NCBI GenBank assembly: GCA_030407315.1
Contig: JALQPE010000476.1
Location: 62,001 to 126,000 of the forward strand
From: Asparagopsis taxiformis
Taxonomy: Eukaryota; Rhodophyta; Florideophyceae; Bonnemaisoniales; Bonnemaisoniaceae
DNA: 64,000 bases
Reading direction: 5' to 3'
Below the pieces are notes generated by a model that was given only the letters and a program-made list of their open reading frames with translations, did not search any database and was not told where the DNA came from. Shown here one piece after another: positions 41,363 through 51,884 of the stretch (the stretch's first letter is position 1; each line of letters begins with the position of its first letter). A program made the position numbers and the translations under genes.

Positions 41363-42537
41363 GTCTCACCAGACAGCTCTTCCACACGCGTCCGACCTTT
41401 TTTGCCTTCCAAATTTACTTGGAAGCAAACCGTCAGCTGTTTGGGTCATACACTTTCACAGCCTTATTCACTCTCTTCCGTCCAATCACCCTTACCCATG
41501 TGCTGATAGACTACTGCCACACCATCGCATTTTCCAACCAACGCCGCGACTGAACTGACCAAAAACGATGCCTGTCTTCATGGCACCTAACGCGCGCTCG
41601 TCGTTCAACATCATACACCGCTGCCCGCAATCGTTCACATCATGGAATCTTTATAGTTCTTGCGAGGCGGTTATGTAGCTCGTGTGATTCTAAATCTCTC
41701 TATAACGGTGTAGGCTGAGATATTATCTTCTCTAACATGGCCTGTTGTTTGAACGACGTGGTTGAGATGGCATCTTTGTTTGAGTCATTATTCGGTAAGA
41801 TAACGCTCTGGGATCGTGCAAAAGCGATATGTCGCAGTGTTACTCTGTCGGCCATAATCAGCTGGACTAGATGTTATTGGGTGGTTGCGCGATTACACAA
41901 CTAGGAAACCCATAATGCGTATATTGCAATGGTCAGTGGATGATATCAAAAACATTATGGCAGAATTTGTAATACTGGGTAATATGTTCTTCTAAAGATG
42001 TATTCCGAGTCGAAAAGCGAACTGAACGTATCAACGAAGATACTCAAAATATGCATACCAATGGGCGGGCGGAATAGCTTACCCGCTGAATTAAACGTAG
42101 CCAATTGCGCATGGTCGTACACTGGCCTCTGCAAAGTCTGCCAAGACGGACACGCAGGAAACTGAGTGTAAAGAGCAAGGGAACTCCACGCTGTTGCGTG
42201 TAACGCGTTCAATGAAAAGGCATTCAATAAGCTACGCCATAATAATCCGTGAGAAGACGTACCACTCGCTGGGGAATGAGAATTAGTTTGGACGTGTGCT
42301 CCAATTACAGGCGTCCAATCCTAGACGTGTACAACGCGTTGACCACGCCATTGCGCAAGTATATGGAGACACGTTCGGATTGAGCAGCTAAGATTCGACA
42401 TATTGTACCATGCTGGTGATTCGTTGCATAATTTTGCGAATATGACCATTTCCATCCAGTCTAACGAGTAATTTGTGCAGCAGAAGTCTGTATACAGCCT
42501 TGATAAGCTGCTGAATGAGAGAATGACAGTGCTGTGA
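41363..42537 (+). pseudogene. Relic of a sixth HxxxDG acyltransferase-like paralogue
   Basis: No long ORF, but reading the three plus frames in turn follows the whole family protein in order: TRVRPFLPSKF (~41390) for the IRPLGSF start; YLEANRQLFGSYTF and LFRPITL (~41417-41480) for FLEATHELFGS and the RPIT of paralogue 1; HRCPQSFTSWNL (~41620) for ARCEKYLPWTI; SLYNGVG-stop-DIIF (~41700) where HSIVDGVSCDII is expected; CLNDVVEMASLFESLFG (~41748); VDDIKNIMAEF (~41938); LNVSTKILKICIPMGGR (~42021), closest to LTIAKKEIAMYIPMDGR of paralogue 5; YTGLCKVCQDGHAGN (~42118) for the GSCKVYEDGAAGEW region; ASNPRRVQRVDHAIAQ (~42314) for SNIGRARRIDEANQD; and LRFD...NMTISIQSNE ending LDKLLNERM before TGA 42535-42537. 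Many stops and indels: a true fossil. Confidence 0.85.
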
Positions 42538-43526
42538 TGATGCAAAATGAGTTTGGATTCAGTCGAATTGGCAAAAGTTACTGCACTTTTATTGGGCGTA
42601 CGCTCTGAGCCTCGACCGTGCAGCTGGTGCAGTCGGAAAATCTCGTACCAGATCGATCAAGATCCTTCCACCTGCTCGGTATACTCTTCCGCTGCTACAT
42701 TGAACCAATTGCTAGGTTGCCTGTGTGGCGATGGCATGTTGGGTTGCCTGCAATCCACTCTACAACACCAAGGCCGGAGAGTAATCTACCGTCGGTCAGT
42801 ACGGTACAAGACTTGGAAAGCACGAGAGCGACTCGTCTCGAAAATTTGGAGCCTCTGATTGGGTGGCACAACCGATAGCGAAAAAATTGTCATGAGAAGG
42901 GACCTCCCAGAACGGACTAAAATAACAAATAACTGCAGAGTGCGAACAATCTACCGATGGTATTGACGGTACAGTATCGTGCAACGGCAACTTTTCGTTC
43001 TGTAGCATGGACCAATAGCACTGCTTCGTTCTGCGAAACACTTGGACCAATAGAAATGGTTCATTCTGCATTTATCGACACGTAGGAAACCGTGATTGGC
43101 TACCGGCCCCAATATTTGAAAAAATACCCTGAGGGGCACAAGTGCATAACAAGCTCAAAAACGGCCATTGCGGACACGTAGCCCACACGTGTCATTCCGT
43201 GACAGCCGAGTTGATTTTTCTGTTAGATCGTGACAGACCGATTCCCTCTTGTTTACTTCGGATCCTATGTGCCACTATATACATTGCCCTTGCTACTGTT
43301 AGTGTATTGAGGTGCCACGTCCGCTCCGTGCCGACGCTGTTGGTCGAGTGCCTTTGTAAATGATGATGTTGAGGTAGTGTCTCACTCACGTACCACTTTA
43401 TTCCTCTGCGTCGTCAGACGGCGAAGGTTTAAATACTGTTCCTACTACTACTGTAATGCAGTATGCGAGTGGTATGATCATCCGACAGGTAGGCTATCGG
43501 AGCTATGACGTGGATATCCGGATTGA
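42538..43526. other. Intergenic with CCAAT boxes, no gene supported
   Basis: CCAAT/ATTGG occurs near 42857, 43011, 43046 and 43097. A direct repeat GATCATCCGACAG near 43477 and 43525 may be part of the decayed copia-2 end. No ORF is supported. Confidence 0.4.
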
Positions 43527-43881
43527 TCATCCGACAGTAGCCGCACGGAATGGCGTAGTTAGCCGTAGTAGTTTGACTTTTTGGCGGAACTGTGCAGGTT
43601 TCAGTGCCTTGGTAAGGATGTCTGCGGCATTCTCGGTGGTCGGAACGTGTTTGACCGTGATTCGCCCGCGTTCGATTTGTTCCTTGAAGAAGTAATACTT
43701 CACATCGATGTATTTGGACTTAGGAGTAGGATGTGAAGTGTTGGCGGTGGTTACGGCGCCAGCGTTGTCCATGAATAAAGGGGTAGGTGTTCGTTCAGGA
43801 TGTTCTAAGTCTGCGAGTAAGTGGCGTATTCAGTTAATATGTTGCGCGGTGTGATAGCCAGCTACATATTCGGCTGCCTGT

Positions 43882-43886
43882 GGTGC
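43882..43886. repeat. Target-site duplication GGTGC, left copy
   Basis: Matches 45129-45133. Collapsing the insert and one copy restores the copia-2 RNase H reading SKYQRFLAPQAAEYVAG without a frame change. Confidence 0.85.
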
Positions 43887-45128
43887 AATACCACGTGGCG
43901 GTACGCCTGCACGACGTGTAATGTCGCAAAATTCGTAATTTATTGTCAAATTTTATTTTTCATAAGTGGTCTAATTTTTCGCACCACAGTGAATCACTGG
44001 GCACAACACACGTGTAACCAGTGGTACACTTTTATGTACACTGACACTAACTGTTGTACAGCACACTCACACTGCGTGGACCGCGCTGGCCATGCAACCC
44101 ACTTAGGGTTTTTCCGACCGCCCTACTGTACCATTATTTAGCCTATCCCCCGACAACCGTAGAAGTTCACTTAGGGCTAGCCACCGTGCTTTAACATAGT
44201 ATTTATTTTACGGCGGATCGCCCAGTTCTTCGATTGTAAAGCACCGGAAGTTCGGTTGTCATTTTGCTCCCAAGGTGCGTTTCGCCGTCTGAGTCAGCCT
44301 GCTTCTCCCTTGGCTATAGTACTTGGCACCCTTCCGGTACCCGTTCGTCGCTGATCCAGCGTTTGCCCTTGGAACTCCACCCGCTGTATCAGCATTATCC
44401 CTTACTACGCGCAGCCTGTGGCGCGCGTGCCCCTCTATCAGGAGTCTTCAGCCTCTTGGTGTACCACCGGACCTGATCGTGTCGCTTCGCTCCCATCCTG
44501 CGGATCGCAGTAACTGTTTGCCTACTCCGCCTGTGGCTATAGTGCGTGGCACAAGTCAGGCCTTACTCTTGCCGCTGTATCAGCGCCTCTGGAATCGCCG
44601 TCTCGCTGTACCAGCTTCTCCTCTACCCTTTCAGGGTCTCTTCCCTGCACGAGCCACCAGTGGTACACGTGCCCTCTCACCCTTTTCCCCCTACCTGGTA
44701 CCCTCGCCTACTTGGTGGACCACCATTCACGCTGTATCAGCTCCCCTTCTTCTCCTTCTCGACCGTTGGTCACTCCCCTCACACACTAAGTGTCAGTTGA
44801 CATCCGGTGTATCACCGTCACACCCTACCGCTTTAGTGTACCACTGATCCAGTGTTGCGCCATCCCTTATACTCCTTTAGGGTTGGCCTGACAAGCCAAC
44901 TTCTCACCTGCATAGCAGTATCACTTGAACCAAGATTCTCGACGTATCGTCTGTGTGGCCTTACAACCCACAGTCAAGCAGGCGATCCGCCTTAGCTCTA
45001 CCACCTCTAACCTGAGCTTGACTACCGAGACAGGAGGGCTCGAACACCTCGCGGTGCTTAGCCGAATCGGCTCATTACCCTAAGTCGAATCGACAGCTCG
45101 GGCATTGCACTACACTGCCCAAGTGCTG
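43887..45128 (-). mobile_element. 1.24-kb non-coding insert with tRNA-like head (SINE-like), full of 11-bp palindromes
   Basis: Flanked by GGTGC on both sides, inside the RNase H of copia-2. In minus-strand sense it begins at 45128 with a tRNA-like region: D-arm-like GGGC-AGTGTAGTGCAAT-GCCC (box A-like), a long variable-arm-like part, and GAGG-TGTTCGAGC-CCTC resembling a T-arm/box B (~45040-45058). This suggests derivation from a class II tRNA (Leu/Ser type) and a RNA polymerase III promoter. The body has no coding capacity but holds at least eleven exact 11-bp palindromes of the form NNTG-N3-CANN between 43988 and 44845. The left end is AATACCACGTGG. It could also be an unusual solo LTR, but the ends are not TG...CA. 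Confidence 0.6.
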
Positions 45129-45133
45129 GGTGC
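45129..45133. repeat. Target-site duplication GGTGC, right copy
   Basis: See 43882-43886. Confidence 0.85.
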
Positions 45134-48100
45134 CAAAAATCGTTGGTATTTCGATTGCCAAACAATTGGTGCACCGTTGCACATGATTACTGTACCCGAT
45201 GTGGAGCGTCGGGTGTTCGTACAGGCTGCAAAGTCACTGTCTGAGTAGGCACTCAGAGTGTTGTTGAGTTTGGCGGAGTATGTGATGCCGCGTTCAGTAG
45301 TTTTTTGAGGTAGCGGAGGACGCGTAGTCCGGCCTGCCAGTGTAATTTTCGGGGATTCTGGGAGAATCGTCCAAGGAAACCCGTGATATATGCGATGTAA
45401 GGGCGGGTAGAGTCGGCCAAATATCGAAGGCTACCGACCAGTGAGTTCTCATGGTACTCTGTGGTATCTAGCGGCTCCGTGATCGTTTTTGTTATGTTGA
45501 TAAGGTCTGTGGCGATTGGTGTGCTGGTTGTTTTTAGCTACCGTTAGACCGAATGTGTGAAGTAGGGTTTCGATGTATGCTGGCAGCGTGATTGTGATAC
45601 CATTTTGTGTTCGCTCTACTTTCCAGCCTAGGATATTTTGCACCGGGCCGAGATCCTTGATTATGTATTTGGATTCTAGGTGTTTCTTTGCCAGTGTGCG
45701 GAGGCGTGGGGAGTTTGATACGACCAGGAAGTCGTCGATAGTAATGAAGAAGAAGACGAATTTGGTTTCGTCTTGTTTAGACTTCAGCAAGAAAGTGCAG
45801 ATTTCGCTTGTTAGTCTTGTGAAGTTGTGCATGCTGAGATACTGAGATAAGCCTCGAGTGAAAGTTGCACACGCTTGTTTCGCGCCGTACATATTGACTG
45901 TGACCTTCCCGATGTAGCCTGGGTATTTGTATGTGCAGTCGAAACGTGGGGGCTGATGGATGTACAGGGATGTATCCTCTCCAAATGTTTCGTGCAAAAA
46001 AGCCGACTCGATATCCAAATGGTGGACTTCGTAATTGTGAGCAGCCGCGATTGCCAGTGCGGTTCGGATTGCGTCACGGTTAGCGACGGGAGATGTGATA
46101 GTGTCCGGGTTATAGTGTTCGTTTGGTCATTGGAGGTCGCCGCGTAGATTGCAACGTGTTTTTCGTGTGTGTGGTATGCCATTGGCATCTGTTTTTGTCT
46201 TGAGTACCATCTTGATTGGCACTAGTCTTGTGTCAGGTGGTAATTGGGATTTTGGAACGTATGTTATTGTTCCTCTTGACTCCAGATAGTCTAATTCTTT
46301 GTTCCACGATAGGGCCCATTCAGCTGCATCTGGAGCTTTTCGGGCTTCTGCCAATGTGGTTGGGCTGCTGAATTCTGTTTTTGAGGGGTGGTGATTGGGG
46401 TTGGTGTTATTGTTCGTGATTGTGTTGCATGTGACCACTGGATCCTTGTTGGGATCGTACGTTTTGAAATCTCGGATGCGGCAGCGACTGATGCTATTCG
46501 ATTGAGGGTCGTAGAGATGGTACTGGTTTACGTCCTGTCGACCAATGTAGTGCATGAGTTGTGCTCTCGGTTGTAATTTGCTGCGGGGTTGTCGGTCATG
46601 GACATGGCCGAGTTGTCCGAACTTAAGGAAGGTGGCGACATCCGGTTTAGTACCATTCCACATTGTGATTGGCGGCTTTCCGTGAGCAGTGTGGGGTGAA
46701 TGATTGTGGTAGTCCACAGCGGCATGGAGGGCGTAGTCCCATAGTGACGTTGGAAGGCCTGAAGCAAGTAATGGGGATCTAGTTGTTTCCATCAATGTGT
46801 GATTGATGCGTTCTGCCAATACGTTTTCCTGCGGGGTGTGTGGTATAGTGGTGTGAACTGTGACGTGTTATTGTTGGTAGAAGTCACGAAGAGGCTTTGA
46901 GAGATATTGCTTGGCGTTATCCATTGTGATATCTGTCACTCGTACGGACGATAGAGAGTGGAGGCGGGAAATGTATTGTTGGATGTGTGCCGCGGCGGTG
47001 TTTTTGTTGGGGGATAATTTGACTTGGAGATATCCGCTGTACTCATCCATGAACGTGGCAAAGTATTTGTTGTTGTGCAGGGAAGGTGGGCTGAAAGGGC
47101 CGCATACATCCGTGTGAATGTGTGCACCTAGAGGTGCTGTGCGCGTTCGTGTACGGAATGGTGCCGAGATTTGCTTGCCTAATGCGCAGCCCGTGCAAGT
47201 TATTACTGGTGGGGTGGATTTGAGGATTTTTGGTAAGCCCTTTACAAGGTCCTTTAAAGCCAGATGGTGTATTCGGAGTGGATGGAGATGGCCAAGACGT
47301 AAGTGCCATTCGTGGTAGGCTTGGGTGACATCGTTGAGTGAGATGGTCGATGGAGGCCTGGGAGTGTTGGGATTTTGGTTATTGGTTTAGGGGCTGTGCT
47401 GGTCACGATGAGTGATGGTAGTTGTGGTTTTGTGTGTTGTTTCTTAGAAGATGTGTTATTGGTATGGTGATTTGGTGCAGGTGTGTGCGATGATGGGAAG
47501 AATTGGGTGGTTGCCTCTGTTGTGGGAGTAGAAATAGAGGATCGTTGTGTTGGGAGTTAAATTATGGGGTCTGCGAATGTTACGCGCTTGGCGCTTGTAG
47601 TTGGTGGGGGATTTTTGAGTTTTGGTTGGCTACCTGTTTGGGAGGATGGTTGTTGTTTGTGTGTTTGAGTCGGCCTCATATTAGCAGATGAGGGTCTGTG
47701 TCCAGAGAGCTTAAACGGTTTGGGTTTGGTTGTATTGGGTTTGTGAGCTCTGGGTGGGGTTTGTAGGACTGGGGAGGGAATAGGAGTTGTCTGAGTTTTC
47801 TGCTGCGGTGTTCGTTTGGATGGTTGGGCTCGCACGCCATGGCTTTGTGGGTGTTGGTGAGTCATTGGTGAGATTTTCGATACTGTTGGAAGGAAATAGA
47901 GGTTGTTTTGCTTCGGCGCTATGGCGATTATGTGTGACTGGGGTGGCGGTGGTTGTTGGCGGGTTATGTATGCCGCTTCTTTTTGGAATACGACTTCATA
48001 TTCTTGAGCAAGTTGTCCCACAGACAGTAAGTTATGTTGCGCGTCAGGCATGTGTACGGCATGTGGGATAAATATGGGTGTGCTCCGTGGTACCGGTATT

Positions 48101-48212
48101 TTTAGTGGGCCTTGGTGTGTTATTGAGGCGTGATGGCCGGCAGCTGTTATGGATTGAGAAGGAGCGTGTATTATGATTTTGTGGTGCAATTTAAGTTGGT
48201 CGATGGAATCGA

Positions 48213-49566
48213 TGCGAGCGCGCGCGTTTACGTTAGTCCGCAAGCATCCGTTTGAGTTAGTTTAGTAAGCGAGCGTACGCGTGGCGTCTTGATTACGTGT
48301 CACGGAGCGTCAATGCGAGCGCGTGCGCGCGTACGTTGCCACGAAACCGCGAGCCGCGCCACGTGTAGCGATTTCCGCGAATTTCCCTTTATTTTCCCTT
48401 TTTGGGTATTTTATGACGAAATTATTTTTCCCAAAATATTTCCCTTTCTGCGTGCGAGCGTGCGGCCGCCGCCGGCCGGCCACACAAGGACAGCCTGTCC
48501 CAAGTCAGTTAGCTATTAGTGGTCGCATGGCTTCGCATCCTACCAATAAACAGTCAGCACTTTCGCAGCTACGAGTTAAGCGTTGAGCGCGTCGCGAGGA
48601 CCGATTGCGTTACGACGTTGCGTGCGGATTGCTCACGATCGCCGACGTACGTGCGCGCGCGCCGCGTTTACCGACCGTCGAATTGCGTCGGACCGCGAGA
48701 CCGCGCGTTGCGCCGCATACCGCTAGGCCATGGATTTACGATCCCTGCGTGGATCTTGTTGAGCTCGAGTTTACTCGGTGATCTCACCCTGAGCTCACGG
48801 CTTGCGCCGGCCCGCGAATCCCGTGTTGCGATCGACCCTGCGCGTTCCGCCGTTGTACCACCCGATCGCCACCGCGACCGAGCGACGTGCGAAGCGCAAG
48901 TTCACGAGCGCGTTACGGTTCAACACGCCCTGACAAGGCAAGCGATTCTAGAACTCTCTTAGTGACCGCCATCCCGGCTGGTCCTACAACTGGTCTCTCG
49001 ACCTAGAAGTGCGCGAACCGACGTGCGAACTCAGCGAAGAACAGAAACTCCGCTTAGGGAAACACGGGACGCCAAACCTATCGCTTACTCTAATTCCCCT
49101 CTTTCTCCGTTCGTCGTGCGCGACAGCGAGGGAGATTGACGCGTGCGCGCGTATCGCTATCCCGGAAGCGGTGCTACAGCCTCTCTGGTTTTGTATAACT
49201 ACCCTATCTCTACTACGACGATTTGCAGCGCGGAACGACGCGATCGACGACGCAGCGCGTGCGCGCGCTAGTTCGCTACCCTAACGCGGGTTCGGCGGTG
49301 CCGAAAATATTGGGTTCGCGGACGGTCGAGACCCGTCTCCGCGCGCTCCGAGCGAGGAAGAAGCCCTCCTGCAAGCGAAATCGTCCCCCTCACCCCTACT
49401 ACGCGCGCCCGATACGCAGACAATTTTCGGGAAGCGCTTCCCGTTTTACTCGCCAATTTTTCGACGCGCCGACGCGAGATTTTAACGCGCGCCGGATTCC
49501 CCTTTTCCCCTTTCCATCATACCTTTTTCCCTTTTCCCTAGGCGACGATCGAACGCGACCGCGCCG
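48213..49566. other. CpG-rich leader of the next segment
   Basis: Base composition changes abruptly at ~48213 from AT-balanced copia sequence to DNA full of CGCG and GCGCGC. No ORF recognised before the Gag-like gene at 49567. Confidence 0.5.
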
Positions 49567-50643
49567 ATGAATCCCCCTACGCGCGAGCGATCGAACGCGC
49601 CGACCGAACCGCCGCCAGTCGCGTCGCAAACGCACGCAGTCGACGCACTGGTCGCTTCACACATCCCTGACCCGACCGCTTCCCCGTGGCCGCCGCTACC
49701 GACGCAAGCGCTCGCGAGCATCGACGACGACGCACAAACGTCCGACGATGGCGCCGCAACGAAGCGCGAGGCCGAGTTCCGCGTTTCCGACGTGCACGCT
49801 ACGCCGTCCGCAACCCTTCCGAGCTTGGTTCGACAAGTAGTGGACGACCCGACGTTCCGATGCATGCTCCAGGCTGAAGTACGAGCTGCAGTGGACCGCG
49901 CTATCAAAGGCCAATCACGTGGATTGACGGCTCAGATGAGGGCGCAAGTCCACAACCTAATCGTCACTACGATGGACTCCCGCGAGGAGCGTAATATTGA
50001 CCGCGCGAACGTCGCTGCGCGCGAAAACCGAACGCGAACCGCAACGCGCGCGACTCCTACGAACTACGCACGCAACGCGGATCCCGAAGGATGGCTGGAA
50101 CTGGCGCGCCAGGACCTGTCATTCGACGACCACCCGCATTCGGACAGCGACAATGGACCCGCGCATCCCGGGCTGGTAGAAATCCAGCCGTTGAACGAGC
50201 TGTTCACGCGCGCGCTTTCGTACCGCACGTATCGCTTGCGAAATACGGACCGCGCGTTTAATCGGGAAATCGCGAGCGAATTGGCTAACACCGCGAAGAT
50301 GGTGCGCCATTCGATGCAAGGGGAGAATTTCACGGGCGCTGACGGAATCGCCGTGCTATCGTTTCTGAAGTACTTCAAGAGCACATGCGACGACACCGGC
50401 GTATCCGAAGGCGCAGCGCTGCCGATTCTCAAGTATTTCCTGGCCGACGAGGCGCGCGACACGTTCCAGACGTACGTGGGACGAACGTTCAGAGGAGCGC
50501 GCGCGGGCGTCGATTCGATTACGTGCTACGCGGAAGCCGTTCAGTGGCTCCTGCTAACCTACGCGCGCGAAGGCGACGTCGCGCAAGCGTATCGTGACGT
50601 GGCGCAACAAACCCAAGACCCGAAGGAAACTGTGGAACGATAG
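49567..50643 (+). CDS. Gag-like protein of an unclassified retroelement
   Basis: 358 aa, ATG 49567 to TAG 50641-50643. A Pro/Ala/Thr-rich N-terminus is followed by helices, including FLKYFKSTCDDTGVSEGAAL (~264-283) and PILKYFLADEARDTF, which resemble the capsid-like core of LTR-retrotransposon Gag proteins. No zinc knuckle and no pol nearby, so the element is either non-autonomous or truncated. CpG-rich codon use differs strongly from the host genes at 1-10 kb. A host gene cannot be excluded. Confidence 0.55.
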   Translation: MNPPTRERSNAPTEPPPVASQTHAVDALVASHIPDPTASPWPPLPTQALASIDDDAQTSDDGAATKREAEFRVSDVHATPSATLPSLVRQVVDDPTFRCMLQAEVRAAVDRAIKGQSRGLTAQMRAQVHNLIVTTMDSREERNIDRANVAARENRTRTATRATPTNYARNADPEGWLELARQDLSFDDHPHSDSDNGPAHPGLVEIQPLNELFTRALSYRTYRLRNTDRAFNREIASELANTAKMVRHSMQGENFTGADGIAVLSFLKYFKSTCDDTGVSEGAALPILKYFLADEARDTFQTYVGRTFRGARAGVDSITCYAEAVQWLLLTYAREGDVAQAYRDVAQQTQDPKETVER

Positions 50644-51884
50644 TTCGGTGACGACGTAGTAGCTGGTACGAGCTAGTGGACACGCTGTACTTAACGAAAC
50701 GAACGAACAGTCCACCCGCTGGTGTTTGACTGTATGTTAGGTAGAAAGGTAGAGATAGGTTAGCGAGTAGACACGAGCGTCACGACGCAACAATCCACGC
50801 GAGGATTACGTTCGGTAAACGAGGTGGCACGTCACCGGAGGCGCCCTCAACCAAGCCCGGAGGCACTACACGCAATCAGCCTTACGTGCGGCGATGGGTA
50901 GGGAGTACGCAGCTCGACGGAGACGAAGCCTCGCTAGGCAAAACGTAAACGTAGAAGTCAGTCGTAGACTAGAGCCGTTGCTCGTTCGATGAATTGTCCC
51001 CTTTCCCTCCCGGCATGATGGAAATACCTATATAGCCACGATGGCATCGCTTTACAGTGTAAACACTGCTCGTAACGTCCCCGAATGGGAAAGGACCTTG
51101 TGGGTCGCACGTAAGGACCCGTTGGTCCGTTGGCCGTTGCCAGTACGTTCGTTGCACACGTGTGCCGGTTGCGCGCGCGCATGCGCCAGCAATGTTCGTG
51201 CATTGCTGTCGCCGGTCGTGTCCGCCGAAATTCGAATTGCGCGGAAATCGTAAATATTTGCAATTTCGGAATTGCCACGTATACTACACAGCCCCGCCCC
51301 CACACGTGGACGTCCCGGCCACGCGAGGCCCGTCAGGACACGCCTGAGACACGGGGCCGTGGCGCCTTTTCGGGTGCAACTGCGGACGTGGCAGTTGTCC
51401 CGAAAAATCTCGCTTAAACGTACGCGGCCCGGTTGGCTGATCGATTCGCCACGGCGCCGGAGCGCGCGCGTGCGCTCCGGCTCTTTCGTAATCATCGAGG
51501 CCCGCCCGTTGGCATTGTTTGTAAATTCCTCGCTTAGGCGTTTCCCTGCAACGAATGCAGTGTCCAGTTCCACCACGCGGGTGTGCTTCAATTCAGCGCG
51601 ATACGTGCGTAGGCCGCGGCCCTTTCGTGAATCTGCCAGCGGGCATTACGACAACGGTCGTCCGAAGGTTATTTAAGCCGCGGCTTAACCTGATAGCGAT
51701 CGTCGCTCACCCTTCCTCTCACCATCGTCATCCAGGCCATTGCCTTTCCGTTTTTCCTTACCTCTTTCCCCCGCTGGGTACTACTACCTCCGTTCCTTTC
51801 GTTCTCTTGTTCCGTTTCACCCGCGTGGCTCTCGTTTTCGTGCTCGTTGCACTGGTCGTCTTCGTTGCGTACGAACTGACCACG
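50644..51884. other. CpG-rich spacer with TATA-like elements
   Basis: CTATATAG occurs at ~51028 and TTATTTAA at 51669-51676, the latter ~210 bp before the ATG at 51885 and a likely core promoter. ORFs reading through here are by-products of low stop-codon density. Confidence 0.4.

Larger units (their letters stand above)
43527..48212 (-). mobile_element. Ty1/copia element (copia-2), truncated and interrupted
   Basis: Minus-strand copia pol from the protease/integrase linker (right) to the RNase H end (left). It is cut at ~48212, where a CpG-rich segment begins in the middle of an IDS(G) protease motif, and carries a 1.24-kb insert at 43887-45128. I could not find matching LTRs on both sides. 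Its family is the same as copia-1 or close (shared DDFLVVSNSPR/DDFLVVASSPR region), but the sequences are diverged. Confidence 0.9.
43527..48212 (-). pseudogene. copia-2 Pol remains
   Basis: Right to left on the minus strand: protease-to-integrase linker (48212-47557; PHAVHMPDAQHNLLSVGQLA); integrase zinc finger (HEWHLRLGHLH, CTGCALGKQ; ~47310-47160); integrase core (DVCGPF, MDEYSGYLQVKL, TMDNAKQYL, then PQENVLAERINHTLM at ~46830-46790); RT (46819-45449) with RCNLRGDLQ, MDIESAFLHETFGED and active-site region FITIDDFLVV; RNase H (from ~45240, YSDSDFAAC) cut by the insert and resuming at AAEYVAG (43881) to the stop at 43527. At least four frame changes and one in-frame stop. As in copia-1, the canonical YVDD is altered, here to TIDD. 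Confidence 0.9.

Noticed and set aside
43440..43530. Possible LTR of copia-2 (direct repeat GATCATCCGACAG)
   Set aside because: No matching copy at the other end of the element, which is truncated at ~48212.
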